Shown piece after piece: positions 38,601 to 52,491 of a stretch of DNA of 64,000 nt. Position numbers and translations under genes: made by a program. The stretch is from Phallusia mammillata (Eukaryota > Chordata > Ascidiacea > Phlebobranchia > Ascidiidae), in NCBI GenBank assembly GCA_003260075.1, contig QLIY01000641.1:31851-95850 (forward strand), in the 5' to 3' direction. Numbering within the stretch: position 1 is the first letter of the stretch; every line of letters starts with the position of its first letter. The notes under the pieces are model-generated. The model saw nothing but the letters and a program-made list of their open reading frames with translations. It made no database searches and was not told where the DNA came from.

Positions 38601-41600
38601 GTAAGGTTTTCAGTGCAATATATTGCATTGTTCAATTATGCGGTTTAAACCAAAAAGATCATCCTGTTCTTACCCGTCTCCGAAATATCCATCCAGACAG
38701 GAGCAATTTGCGGTGAGAAGCGGCGCCGAGTTGTCATAACAACGTGCCTTAGGGTCACACGGGTTCGTGTCGTTGAGACAGTAATCGGTGTCAAAGCATC
38801 CCTCACCTGTGATTGCTGCAAAACAGAAAGTGTGAATCTAGTTGTAGCAGTTAAAATAAACACTCATTGGTTGCTTTCTACTTTATGAAAGTAACAATTT
38901 CTAGTTAGTTTGACACTGAACAAAAACATGTTCAATACAAGTAGTTCCCAAAGTTTTGGCCGCAAAGAATCATTTGACAAGTTCACTTTGCATTATGTGA
39001 AATGCGAACTGAGATTATGTGAACATTTTTTGAAAAAAGTTGTACATTTCCTAAAGCAAATTGGGTCTGGCATATCAAGAAGAAACGACCACAAGCCCAA
39101 ACTTATTGTAGTTGTGGGATAGCTCTATCGCAGTGTAGCATTTTGAAACCATTTTTAAATCATTAAAATGCATTTGAAAATATAGGCTTGAAGAAAACAA
39201 AGGATTGCTACTACCATTCTACCGCCGATTTAAAGGTGAATTTATTAACCTATAGAAAACCATGAAAAAATATATATAATGAAGTTTCTTTTCTAGAAAA
39301 TTCCTAAAAACTAATTACCTGTGAAGTTATTAACTCCATCTCCACTGTAACCTGAACTACAAGTACAAGTTGCATTTAAACTTATTCGTCCTTCTCCATC
39401 TTGAGCGGTGCAATTGGCCACTGGATCGCAGTACTGAAATTTCTCGTCACAAACATCAATGGCTGCAAAAAAATGCAAAGGGTTAACGTTTTATATTTAA
39501 ATTTCAGTTTCAACCCAGTGCCCCAGTTAGTTGATAGCTGAGATATCATCTCGTAGCAACATTTTACAGATATGTTTCAAAAAAGCTAGAAAATGCTTTG
39601 CGTAATATTTAAGAGGAATGGTATAGTTTATTCAGATATACTGGCTGTAGTAAACAAAAGTATATGGGGGGGGGGGCATTTAAATTTCAGTTTCAACCCA
39701 GTGCCCCAGTTAGTTGATAGCTTAGATATCATCTCATAGCAACATTTTACAGGTCAGATAGGCTATGTTTCGAAAAAAGCTACGAAACGCTTTGCGTAAT
39801 ATTTAAGAGAAATGGTATAGTTTATTCAGATATACTGGCTGGAGTAAACAAAACTATATGACATCTTAATTTTAGAACCCTTCTTTTAGGCCTATTCATG
39901 TTTTTGTTTAGAAAGCTCAGTTTAGTCGATTATTTGCCTTTATTCTGGTGGTTAGCATATTATAGAATTGTCGTATTACCAAGTTATTACTAACAAACTT
40001 AGAATTGTCTTTGAACTATGAAAAAACATACGTCAGTTTTCTACAACTTGTTAAGATTTAAAAACGTATTGTAAATGTCTGAAAGTTGTATTCCTTTGTT
40101 TCAATAAGTCCACAGGGGGGGGGGTCGTATTACCAAGTTACTGTCGCATTACCAAGTTGCTAACAAAATTAGAATCGTCCTCGAACTATGAGAAAGCATA
40201 CGTAAATTTTCTACAACTAAGCATGTTAAGATTATTGTAAATGTCTGAAAGTTGTATTCCTTTGTTTCAATAAGTCCACAATTTCACTTACCCGGCACTT
40301 GTACATCGACTTCCGTAAAACAATTTCCTGAGAATCTGCAAGGGTGAAACTGCCCGCTGTATTTGGACCAGATTCTAATCTTGTACGTTTCGGTCGGGAC
40401 TACACCAACCAGTGTGACTTGAAAACGATGAGTTTGATTTATACAACTTTTTGTCTTTATCTCATCGGCACCAATCGGAACATATTTGTAATCCTGTAGT
40501 ACAGAAATGAATGTTATAAGCAGATGTTATTAACGTTTTTTTGTCTGATGAGTCGTGTTCGTGTATGTTGTAAGTTACAGCATCAAACAATTGAAAAGTA
40601 ATAGCTGCCAAACAAACGTTCGGAATTGTTGTAGAGAACGACAAAATTTCTTTCTACTAAAACATGTATTTTTGCCGACTATCAAACTAAGGCACAAAGA
40701 TAGGAAAACTGAAGCTTTTCAGTACACTTAAAGCAGTCTGTGTTTTTGTTTTGCAATGTAATATAAATAATATCGATTTCTCCGATTTAATGGCATCCTC
40801 AGTTCTTATTCGGGGGGGGGGTAATTGTTGTAGAGTACGACAAAATTTCTTTCTACTATAAAACATATTTTTTTGCCGACTATCAAACTAAGGCAATAAG
40901 ATAGGAAAACTGAAGCTATCAGTACACTTAAAGCAGTCTGTGTTTTTGTTTTGCAATGTAACATAAATAATATCGATTTCTCCGATTTAATGGAATCCTC
41001 AGTTTTTATTCAAATTGAGTTAATTTGGGGGGGGGGTGAGTTTTTCTATGATTATAATCAGATAATTATCTGTAACTTGAATTGTCTGTATTGAGCGGAC
41101 GTTGCTTCTGGGCGACAGTTTTATAAGACAACAAGAGTTATAAATTTAATCATAGGCTTCTATTGGTATATTTTACACTGATAAACGAAACATGGCACCG
41201 ATGTGTACAGTTCAATGGCAAAATTAACCATCTATCGATCTTACTTTAATACTTTTGATTCTGCTTTTCAGACCGTTTTCAGTAACAGAGAAATTGTACA
41301 ATCCTTCATCATCGGATGGCAGCATCCACGATATTGTCATGGAAACAAGATTATCTTTAAAATTCGGTTTGGGGTCTCCCAATTTTATGCTGTGGATTTT
41401 CCGCGTTTTTAAACCAACTCCTGTCGAAAGCAAGTTTAAAATGCGGTTTATACAAAAACAGTTTGTTACGACATTTTTTTGAGAAACGCATGCTGCAAGA
41501 TTAACAGCTAGTATTTTGTATACTTTACCCTGTGTAGTACAGTATATATTATTTGTAGGATTGAGCTTATTGCAAAAACGTTTTTGAAACATTCCTAAAA

Positions 41601-44600
41601 ATAAAAAATAGTAAACATAGGTTTGCTTGTAAATAAATTACGGCTCAAAATTGAGAATGACTTAGATCAGATAACTATATAAGCCAGTATATCTGTCACA
41701 TTACTTAAAGTAATTTTTTTAAAAGCATACTGGTTTATACCGTACCATAGGACTTGTTTGTTGAGTCTAATTGATGTTTTGATACAATAACAATAAAATT
41801 ATATTAAAGCTCGTAAAAGTATTGAAAAAAGTTTTCGCAAATGTAAGTTACGTTTTCAGTGAGAGTTTGTCCAGAAAACTGGTTTTCGGACAAACTAAAA
41901 ATTCAACATTCCACTTACTGCAGCATAGTTCGTTAGACTCCAGAACGCCATATTGGGGGGGGGGGCAAGTGTTGTGACCACTAATTGAAGAAATGGTTCA
42001 TTCTAGTCAACACACCTTAAATTATTTGGACAATTAGTTTTCAAGATGAACACCAAGGGGGGGGGGGTGGTTTAGGGTCTCCCAATTTTATGCTGTGGAT
42101 TTTCCTGGATTTTAAACCAACTCCTGTCGAAAAAAGGTTTAAAATACGGTTTACACAAAAAGCAGTTTGTTATGATATTATTAGAGTAACGCATGCAGTA
42201 TGAGCTGCTGGTATTTTGTCTATTTCACGATGTACAGTTTTTATTATTTGTAGATTTAAGCTTAATGCAAAAAACGCTTTGGAAAAATTCTTTGAAATAC
42301 TAAACATAGGTTTGCTTATAATTCAATACGTCCCAAATTTGAGAACGCCATGGCTCAGATTATAAAGCGTTTTGAATATTACCACCGTATAGGCCAGTGT
42401 AACTATTACATTAACTTCGGTATTTTTAATACCATGTTTATATCGTATTATTGGACTTGTTTGATGAGTAAAATTAGTGTAAAAAATTAGTGATACAAAA
42501 TCAACAAATTTCTACTAAACCCCTCTTAAATTCTTAAAAAATTATTTTGCACACATAAGTTTTCAGTAAAAATTTGCTCGAAAACTGATTTTTGGGAACA
42601 TTTAAATTTAAAAAATTCCACTTACTGCAGCATAGTTCGTTAGACTCCAGAACGCCATATTGACTTGTGTTGAACAGTTCTTGACAAGAAACTTTACCGA
42701 ATTGCACTTTGGTGTCATAAAATGCGCTGTCTTTTCTAATACAAACAACTGGATTAGTTATCAATATTATGTGATCCATAAACCTTGGTACCTGTAGTAG
42801 GGCACTATTGATGACTTGATTCCTGTCTTTTCTAGTGAGGTGATATCGAATTCGAGGTAGTGGACGCTCTAAGACAAAGAGTATTTTATCGTTAGGTTAC
42901 GTCGAATGTTACGTATCGTTTTGTTTCTATCACAAATTCAGTAGGGGGGGGGGAAGTATTTTATATTTAAGTTACGTCGAATGTTACGTATCGTTTTGTT
43001 TCTATCACAAATTCAGTACAGGGTGTTGTAACCACTAATTGAAGAAATGGTTCATTCTAGTTAATACACACCTTAAATTATTTGGACAATTAGTTTTCAA
43101 GATGAACACCAAGATACGTGGGATAGCAAGTCCCATTCTAAAAACTTTTTTGTTTTCTCAACAAACCATCCATACCACAAACTGCTTTGTAATGAACCAT
43201 TTGTGGTTAAATTAGTTCAATTAATCACCATATGCACGAACCAGTTATATAACCATAATTGCATCCCACTTCAAATAAACCAAATCATTAAATTAAACTA
43301 ATAAAAAAACATTTTGGTAACAAGTAGATGTAGAAAAGATGTAGGAACCATTTCTTGTCAAATCAAATATAAATCAAATACCAACGTTACCACACAACCA
43401 TACAACCATATTGTGCAACCATACGAACTTACTGCAGGAACTGTGAAGTAACCATCCTCTATCACATACACACTGCCTTTACAATATCTTCCGTTGTGGT
43501 AAAACAGTGGACACTTGTTGCGACAAAGGCACTCTGACGTCATCGGCTGACAAGATGACGTCAGGGGGGGGGGGTGTCTTGACAGGAGAACATAGAAAGG
43601 TATAATTTTAAACATTTTTTAAAACTAACAAACATGAGATGTTGAAGTTTTGCAAACGAAATTGTTTTCTGTTACAGTTGTACAATTTGGTATGACAGTA
43701 TCAAAGGTAGCAAAACTGTTATAATAAAAGTTTTCTACAGGGGGGGGGGTGCTTTTCACCCAGAACTGTCCGTGTCTTGACGGAAGAACATAGAAAGGAA
43801 CGATTTAAACATCTTACGTAACTAACAGAAGGGAAGATGTTAAAGTTTTGCAAACGGAACTGGAGGATATTAAAGGACGTAATTTTGTTTTGGTGTAAGT
43901 TCTTTACACAGGTCGCTGAAAAGTAACTTTCGTGGATAGCACATTAAAGGTTCGTGATAACAGTACAAAACCTAAATGGTAAGGTGTTTAGTTTGATTCA
44001 TGCTAGAGTATCAATCCAAATCGTAAATGTAAGAGGGAAAACTTATTTCGAGCCTTTACAAAAATCTCTTTGACTTAATCTGATTCACGACGTTGCTTAT
44101 ACCTTGTACAAACGTTGTTTGGCAACAGTGATTTCGTAGAAAGAGGGGGGGGGGAGTAAACTTTCGAAGATAACATATTAAAGACTCGTGACAATAGCAC
44201 AAAAACCTAAATGATGCAATTAGAAAAGAATGATTTAAACCTCTTAGGTAACTAACAGAAAATAATATTTTAAAGTTTTGAAAACGGATATTATAGGACG
44301 TAATTTTGTTTTCGTTTAAGTTCTCTAAACAGGGCGAAAACTAACTTTTGAACATAACATATTAAAGGGTCGTACCAATAGTACAAAACCTACATGATAA
44401 AGTGTTTAGTTTGATGCATGCTAGAGTATAAATCCAAATCGTAAATGTAAGAGGTAAAACTTATTTCGTGACTTCACAAAAATCTGTTTGACTTAATCTG
44501 ATTTACCACGTTTTTTATACCTTGTACAAACGTTGTTTGGCAACAGTGATTTCGTAGAAAGAGAATAAACTTGCGTGTTGACGTTGAAAAACACGCCGTA

Positions 44601-45995
44601 TCCGTCAGGCTCCACTCCTGTTGAGAAACAAAGAGGGAATAAAAATGTTTTTCTTGTCACGACGCCGGGAAAAGCCGCGATTGGCCAAAAATATCACGTG
44701 CCCCAGGCGTCACAATTCGAAGTATTGATTGAACACGTGTATGTTAAGTGAAAAGCTTTGTTTTGATTGCTGAATCATTTTTTGTTTTACTCTACATATA
44801 GGGTAATTAACATCAACGCTCGAAGCAGGTTTTGACCTCTTTGGTATGCTGAACCGTGATAGACGTTTTTTAGAGATATTTTATCCCAGGGCTGGGAAAA
44901 TTATAACAGAAACGTTTGACGTGTGTCTAAAAAATATCTATTCTCCGTTTAATACTCGACGAGAATTTAATACTCAAGAGTTTTGTCAATTTTACAAATA
45001 TGAATAGACAAAAGTAATTTTTTGAACGGTGATAAACGGTGATTTAGATACTTTTTCATTCCAGGGTTTGGACAAATATGACTGGTCAGAAAAACTGACA
45101 AATATTAACATTTTAACATACTTTTTTTACAAAGGTATTTAATTTTTTCCCCTTTGGCATGGTGTAAAAACATTAGGTCTGAATCAAGCCAGGTTTTGTT
45201 CAAAGTGAAGTTTAAATCGGAACACGACAAGAAAATCATGCACTGGCTTGCGACTTTGGCATCAAACAATTTGCTCACCTTGACAAACAAAACTCTCAAA
45301 CAAAGTGTTTTAAATTTTCAGGCTCATGTTGTGCCTACAGGGCAAAAAACGTGTTATCACATTCAGTACCTGTTTTGCTAACATTCCATTCCATGTGGGC
45401 TAGAATTCTCGCCTTCAGCGTGGTTTCGTTTACCGAGGCGGAAAACCAGGTCCGTGTCGTTACCTTTATGTCATCCAACAATCCCTCAGTTGTATCTGTA
45501 AGTAATTTAATATGTTTACTTACCGACCCCACATGGGATTTAACCACGAACATGCGAATAAAATATATAGATTATATTGTAAACCCAATTGTTTTCCCAG
45601 CTAAAAATTCAAACAAAAAGAATTTGCATGAACTGATAAGACACATTGGAACACTATATACGGATCTGTTCATAAATTTAATGGTAAAAATAACGGCCCA
45701 TAAAGATGTAACAAGCAACATGCTTCATTATTTAAACGTCAGACACACGAATTTAAAAATAAGAAAATTCCAAAAACAGGTAAATTTTTCACAGCGGTTA
45801 GCATAAAGCCAAAAATATATTTACGGTTTTAATTCGTGTTACACAGTTGGGAGAAACTGCTTGCGGCCAAATTGCCGTTTTGCTGCAAATCGAGAAACAA
45901 CAAATTAACTCACAGTTGTCGCAACGTCCCTGAGAAGAAACGCTCGTCATCCAACAAAGTGGCACAAGCACTTGGAACAACCCTCTCAAATCCAT
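33652..45995 (-). CDS. Receptor tyrosine kinase with FN3 and EGF domains, paralog (RTK-B), broken by assembly
   Basis: Exons: 45914-45995 (signal peptide MDLRGLFQVLVPLCWMTSVS), 45370-45495, 44521-44617, 43433-43563 (5' part lost), 42792-42868, 42626-42735, 41245-41420, 40292-40493, 39319-39462, 38674-38815, 37561-37765 (membrane helix), 36764-36935, 36192-36291 (3' half lost), 35378-35577, 35079-35183, 34674-34811, 33652-33952. Domain order and nearly all intron phases equal those of RTK-A; kinase exons have identical lengths (172, 200, 105, 138). Kinase motifs: GRGNYGVV, IAVK, FLTEIGFM, HGDIAARN, DFGLA. Juxtamembrane KWSNFVAN is shared. Differences: an extra exon after the signal peptide and one intron not present in RTK-A. 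The hinge-region half of one kinase exon is absent at G runs 36181 and 36387. Extra partial exon copies at 34560-34633, 36397-36497, 41913-41953, 42067-42119 and 44109-44143 are assembly duplicates. The end at 33652 is the first stop; a donor at 33794 could shorten the last exon. Confidence 0.87.
34055..34328. mobile_element. hAT-type element end, duplicated, in RTK-B intron
   Basis: Two near-identical copies of CAGTGGTTCTCAACCTTTCG followed by gtggaccgtgg occur at about 34056 and 34224. This is the classic left terminus of hAT-class MITEs. Each runs into a G run, so the right end is not seen and the second copy is probably the assembly repeat of the first. Confidence 0.6.
35615..35652. other. 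Poly-G run, 38 bases (assembly joint)
   Basis: It lies in the RTK-B intron just upstream of the catalytic-loop exon. The sequence after it is not an obvious copy of that before, so bases may be missing here; the lost half of the preceding kinase exon could have been in this gap. Confidence 0.7.
36015..36070 (+). repeat. Seven tandem copies of the octamer GAAACGTC
   Basis: Exact 8-bp unit, seven copies, 56 bases. The flanks (gaagacgccctgaaa before, ggataagtcaaatac after) resemble those of the single-unit repeats at 21655 and 29035, so the array looks like expansion of that element's core. Each unit pair contains the palindrome gacgtcgaaacgtc-like core. Confidence 0.85.
36397..36497 (-). pseudogene. 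Second copy of the RTK-B helix-C exon half
   Basis: It is a near-perfect repeat of 36192-36291 including the splice acceptor, with a G run at the same inner edge. Both copies end after the codons for VVG, so the hinge-region half of this exon is missing from both. It is read here as the second allele. Confidence 0.7.
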
Positions 45996-46375
45996 TGGTA
46001 AACCATTTACTAAACACTACAATATCTTATCTCAATACTACAATACCTTATCTAAAAGCAAAACGTTATAATCTTTAAAGGTTTTTTATCACTGAGGTGA
46101 AGTATAGAATCCTTAACTTCAGACTTATTAAAGATGATGACGTAACTTCAATGTGTGAGTGAACCAGAGAGCCGACCACTTCCATATTAGGGAAAGTACC
46201 TTCGCTGAGTTCATTTCGATATTTTTAGCGGTGACGTTTATTCTTTCTAAGTGGCTTGACTCCTGAGCCATATATTGTACCCTAGGTAAGCCTGTATTGT
46301 GTAACATCACTAAACTAAAAAAAACCTTATCAACAAATTTTTACCTCTTCCAGCAGTTTTTATTATAATAGGCAA

Positions 46376-46407
<32 letters not shown>

Positions 46408-48938
46408 ACCTTCAAAAATGTGTTACATTATGCCTGGCAGCAACAGTTTATTCATTATTAAAACTTATCAAGCCACAAAGTCTAACAAGAAGATTTTTGA
46501 ACGTCATGAGAAATTAACCAAGGCAACGGTTCTGACTCAATCTTTTCGTAATCCTGAAGTTTTTATTTAATGGGTTCCGGCAAACTTTGAGGCCTGCATA
46601 CTTTTTTTTTGCTTAACATGGCTAATCTCGAATTTCAACACTTCGCTTGTGCATTATTATCTGTTGCGGTAAAACCGTTGAGCGCCGCTAACTATAACTT
46701 ACACGAATATGTGCGCCCACACCTCACTGCGGCGCCTGTTTTATCTGAAGCAAAGTGCGACAGCGTTCTTCAACGGAATTATGCCCCCGGGTCAGAAGTA
46801 ATTGTACAATCCCCAGCTACGAAGAGCCTGACATCTGCGTTGAGGTAACGGAATTCCTTAGCCTCTCGGCGAATGCTATTGACCGCCTACACCTCTACCC
46901 ACAGTTTGCAGATTAAAGGCGAAACCTGCTTTTTGCTTTTTGCTGAAAGTCCAACACCTGTTTGACAGTTTGAGTCGTTTTTGTTTCAACCACTGTTAAA
47001 CACAATTGCGCGCATTTTAAATGAAACCAGGGCAATAATTATAGCTTACTGCGAAGAAGGATTTGTTGTTACCTTTCAAAGTACATGGAGATGGCTAATT
47101 TTATGTCAATTATGGTTACAGCCTTCTTAAATATGTTGTTTACAGAAACTCGAAAATCTGCAAAATTTACAAATCAAGAAGCACACTACCAACACCTTGC
47201 AGTGTTTCAAAAACTACTGAAAAGGTAAAAATCAAGACAAGAAAGTAAAGCCGTATATCACATAAATATCAATTATCGAAAAACTATTTGTAAACAGACT
47301 AAGGCAAAAGTCAAAAACTGCACTTGAAACATTGTTTGAGATTTAAATTGGCAACTTGAAAAAGCAGTTATTTCTAAAGTCCAGTATTAAACGAAATCAT
47401 AATCAAAACAGGTTAGTAGAGAAAACACGTTTGCAACATAGAAACTTAAATTAATCAAAAGAGAGAGAGATAAAACGTTGACGTCAATAACAGTAAAATG
47501 CTTGAAGGCAAAATATTTGGATAAACAAACTTTGGAAAGTCAGAAACGGAAAATTGAAACTAACGTTGCAAAATGTCAATGACATTTAACTGGTGTTATC
47601 GGGTCATGCAATCTCTTGAAATTACCTTTCGACCTACGGAGGCCGTTGAACGCGCACGCAGGGTATGTTTGCACGGAAACTTTCCGTAATTGGAGATTGC
47701 CGTCGTGTTTTCATGCCAAAAGATTGAACTTCGTGCGTGCCGTTCCTCACCTGATGTGACCACGTACGATAAATATTGCGGACAAAATGTTAACAAACAG
47801 ACTGAGAACAGATTTCGTGAGGGTTTGTACAGTGCCACGTTTTTATCGCTGCGTAACTGACATGTTAGGTGGTTTGGTTTTTAGAACTCTAAAATCAAGA
47901 TTTCCCACGTTTTGACTTAGCGTCACTTTCATACTTTCTTGTTATCTCAAGTTAAACCTGAATAATTGGTAATGAAGTCGTTATTGTTAAGTTTGCCAAG
48001 TGAACATAATAAGCAAAAACGTATTTTTAGAGATACATGTATGAGTTGTTTGAGCAAACAATCAAATCCAGATGAAACAAAAATTATATACCAAACCAAA
48101 TATTTTTAACGACTATCTGATGTACTTTTGAGGAAGCATCGGTTGACAAATTAACGTTTGATTTGGCGGTTTCGTTATTCGACAGATTCGATTTGGATAA
48201 ACCTAAACGACCACAACTTATAACTTATAGAGTGTCATAATCCGTCTATGTGTTCTCGTACCAAACAACAAAAACGATTCAAATCCTTAATGAACTGACT
48301 TCGTACAATAAGCAAGTGTCTCTGCCTGAGAAACTGTGAATTGTACGATTATAGACAGTAAATCAATGAACACCTTGTTTACATGCATATTTGTGCAAAG
48401 AAATGCACAAGAATTAGTTTTTGAAGCAGGATCTGTTCATAAATGTATCAGAAATCGGAAAACGTCTGAAAAATAAAGCATATTGGTGTTACATTTCTTA
48501 TTAGATTTAGTTATGCTTTAAAAAATATCTCACTGGCTTTGGTTTTGCAAAAGTTTGACAAATTTTTGTTTATGCCAATAAAAAAGTTTCAAGGAGAAAT
48601 CAAGTAGATATTACCCGCCCTGCTAAAGGATTGAATTGATGCCAAACCGCGGGAGTTCTTAAGTTGCAGATTTGCAATAATCACGCAGGGGGGGGGGGAA
48701 AGTTTCAAGGAGAAATCAAGTAGATATTACCCGCCCTGCTAAAGAATTGAATTGTTGCCAAACCGCGGGAGTTCTTAAGTTGCAGATTTGCAATAATCAC
48801 GCAACCGAAGATTAATCATAAGAACCTGTTCCAGCCTGTTATTCGGAGGCACCGCCCTAGTTTAAGCGCAGGTTAAAAAGTGAAAATTGCAAATCTTTAG
48901 GCGTAATTATTCCCACGCCAGCTTCGAATGCGGTTTTA
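45996..48938. other. No gene recognised; upstream of RTK-B
   Basis: A G run of 30 (46377-46406) and a duplicated block (48583-48688 with 48699-48803) are present. Two weak coding candidates: plus strand 46618-46845, opening with ATG after a T-rich stretch, and minus strand 47596-47838, with a possible donor after VVTS. Neither has a family match or closing splice partner, so neither is called. Confidence 0.45.
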
Positions 48939-51272
48939 ACGATGCGATTGATAAAAAAACAAAAATCTGATACGCCGAACGCAGAATGACGTCACTAGTC
49001 GCGGTAGTTGAACAGCTGCGGGGCATTGTGGTTAATATTCGATGGGAACTTGAATCATAAGGCCTAAACTTAGCCGGGCAAAACTATTTAGATATGTTAT
49101 TATGCCATTGACCCGACTTCCGTTGTTTGTAATGGCCTGTTTGTGTCGATAGGCAATCACAATGACTTTGCAATGTGACTTAAACGCGGCGGCTGTATTG
49201 ATTCGAGCCTTGACCGGCTATTACGATCTTACAAGCAGTAATTTTGAATTTCGTGATTGCAAATTTCGAGTTTTTAAAGCGTGTTTCCGTTGTCAGGACA
49301 TTGCACTTTGTCGCTAAGAATTTTGTCAATTTAAAGTGTTAATTTACAGTTGATTAAAAATAAAATTGTTCGCCACGACGATGTAAGCAATTACCGATAC
49401 GCTTGACAATCGCTTTTAACGACCAAATATACCAGAATATGTAACGTGATAACGTTGTCCTCAAACAAATTATGAAAAATTGCCGTCAAAACAGATTAGT
49501 TTTGTAGTTGAAAATCAATGAAGAAGTTTGGTGCGAGCAACAACAACATTTTTCAAATAAGTTAGTACTTAGTATAGGTTTAAAGCAAAAGTCAGATTTA
49601 TTCGTTGTTTGAAGTGGTTGGACCGTGTTGCGAGAAAAAATGTCGAATCGAGTAGGCGTGATTTTACCATAAAGCCGTTAATCTGCTATGCGGTTTTTTC
49701 AACACATTTTCTAACGTTTTTTTTTTCGATCACTAAAAAACAAGAGGTACTAAGATTTTTTTTCTACACATACACTTACATTTGATCATATAATTTGTTA
49801 CATTTGATCATAATACGATGCGATTGATAAAAAAAACAAAATTCTGATACGCCTAACGCAGAATGACGTCACTAGTCTCGGTAGTTGAACAGCTGCAATG
49901 ACTTTGCAATGTGACTTAAACGCGGCGGCTGTGTTGATTTAAGCCTTGACCGGCTATTACGATCTTACAAGCAGTAATTTTGAATTTCGTGATTGCAAAT
50001 TTCGAGTTTTTAAAGCGTGTTTCCGTTGTCAGGACATTGCACTTTGTCGCTAAGAATTTTGTCAATTTAAAGTGTTAATTTACAGTTGATTAAAAATAAA
50101 ATTGTTCGCCACGACGATGTAAGCAATTACCGATACGCTTGACAATCGCTTTTAACGACCAAATATACCAGAATATGTAACGTGATAACGTTGTCCTCAA
50201 ACAAATTATGAAAAATTGCCGTCAAAACAGATTAGTTTTGTAGTTGAAAATCAATGAAGAAGTTTGGTGCGAGCAACAACAACATTTTTCAAATAAGTTA
50301 GTACTTAGTATAGGTTTAAAGCAAAAGTCAGATTTATTCGTTGTTTGAAGTGGTTGGACTGTGTTGCGAGAAAAAATGTCGAATCGAGTAGGCGTGATTT
50401 TACCATAAAGCCGTTAATCTGCTATGCGGTTTTTTCAACACATTTTCTAACGTTTTTTTTTTCGATCACTAAAAAACAAGAGGTACTAAGATTTTTTTTC
50501 TACACATACACTTACATTTGATCATATAATTTGTTACATTTGATCATAATACGACGCGATTGATAAAAAAAACAAAATTCTGATACGCCTAACGCAGAAT
50601 GACGTCACTAGTCTCGGTAGTTGAACAGCTGCAATGACTTTGCAATGTGACTTAAACGCGGCGGCTGTGTTGATTTAAGCCTTGACCGGCTATTACGATC
50701 TTACAAGCAGTAATTTTGAATTTCGTGATTGCAAATTTCGAGTTTTTAAAGCGTGTTTCCGTTGTCAGGACATTGCAGTTTGTCGCTAAGAATTTTGTCA
50801 ATTTAAAGTGTTAATTTACGGTTGATTAAAAAATAAAATTGTTCGCCACGACGATGTAAGCAATTACCGATACGCTTGACAATCGCTTTTAACGACCAAA
50901 TATACCAGAATATGTATCGTGATAACGTTGTCCTCAAACAAATTATGAAAAATTGCCGTCAAAACAGATTAGTTTTGTAGTTGAAAATCAATGAAGAAGT
51001 TTGGTGCGAGCAACAACAACATTTTTCAAATAAGTTAGTACTTAGTATAGGTTTAAAGCAAAAGTCAGATTTATTCGTTGTTTGAAGTGGTTGGACTGTG
51101 TTGCGAGAAAAAATGTCGAATCGAGTAGGCGTGATTTTACCATAAAGCCGTTAATCTGCTATGCGGTTTTTTCAACACATTTTCTAACGTTTTTTTTTTC
51201 GATCACTAAAAAACAAGAGGTACTAAGATTTTTTTTCTACACATACACTTACATTTGATTATATAATTTGTT
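48939..51272 (+). repeat. Three tandem copies of a 735-bp unit
   Basis: Units start at 48939 (876 bp), 49815 (736 bp) and 50551 (722 bp), each opening with acgatgcgattgataaaaaa or a one-base variant. Units 2 and 3 lack 141 bases (49020-49160) present in unit 1. Outside that indel identity is about 98-99 percent. No G run lies at the joints, unlike the other local duplications, so this array may be genuine. The unit carries a palindromic TGACGTCA-like site (aatgacgtcactagt) and no coding frame. Confidence 0.85.
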
Positions 51273-52491
51273 GAGGCAAAATGGAAAAAAAACAACTATT
51301 TCTTTTTTAAACCTGATTTGCTGAAAGGATTTGCGATGTTTGTGTAACATGCTTTAAATATAAAGACACATTGTTTTGGCACAATTTAAAAAGCGTTTTC
51401 TTAGATTTACTCAGTGCATTTTCTCAGATGACAACTTTTTACATATAAGATTCTCAGAATCTTTATTTAGCTTTATCAACACGACATTTCAACGATTCTT
51501 GTTCACGGCACAAAAACAAACTGTTTACCCCAAAACACTTTTACTGTCCATACGTGACATGGCCTCATTCACGTTCCGATGGACGACAGCTTTGTGAACC
51601 TTCTTCTTCAATCAACCCTGTGACCGTGTTTATTGTTTCAAGTCATAGTAATCACGTTGTCCGTGACCTGAAATGGACTCTTTTTTAACATTTTCCTAAG
51701 AGTCGAAGGACTTTGACAGGACCTAAAATGCCTCTGATTCATTTTGTCACGAACCATAGGCACGAACTTAATAATTTCGTGGCCTCAGATCTATGATAAC
51801 TACTGCTGCTGATTAAAGAGACCGGGTCTGTCGAATTCCAAGCGTCAGTTTTTACCCGAATCGTGATTAAAATGCAATCAGTGATCCACGTGTATGACCT
51901 GAACTTAGATTTTTGCACGAAGACATGGAATAAGGCCATGAAAGTATGCAAGTGAACTTGTTACCTGGCCTTATCATGTTTGAGATATATATGCAAATTT
52001 GGTTTTTGGTAGAAGCGTGCTCGTTATGTTATCAGTTATTATTTTCTTCCTGGAACGTATTCCAGCTTATGCAACGCGGATACACCACTTAAATTCTTAA
52101 TACCCCACTTAAGAAGGTCACCATGTACAACTGCACCACTGACGCCACCTGGTGGCAAAGTACATGTGGCTTCTGGATAAATCTATATTTGCAAACTTGC
52201 AAACTTTTTAATAACAGTATACGCCAGGCCCATTGAAGGCGCCATACCGAATCAGGCGGTCACCAAGCAGTTTGAGTGCCGTGATCGCTGATCTGTATAG
52301 ACGCTTCAGGGCTGATCCCAGTTATGAATTTATGCTCATCTTTAACTTGCCAACTTTTAAAACACAGCTAATTTATTGTAATTTCATTCGGTGTTTGTAT
52401 TATTATGTTTCTGATTAGAGTAAACCTTTTTTGTTACTGTATTTAACCGAAAATTAACCACCCAAATCACAAGAAACTAACACCACAATTT
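51273..52491. other. No gene recognised; foldback repeat fragment
   Basis: Downstream of the intelectin gene on its strand. A left-arm fragment of the foldback family lies at about 52218-52322 (acgccaggcccattgaagg, then the outer motif gtgccgtgatcgctgatctg and cagggctgatcccag). No exon recognised. Confidence 0.5.

Noticed and set aside
46609..46848. Plus-strand frame opening with MANLEFQHFACALL
   Set aside because: It could be a signal-bearing exon but there is no domain and no convincing next exon.
47596..47838. Minus-strand 80-codon frame
   Set aside because: It begins with GTG, and the composition and lack of family match give no support beyond openness.
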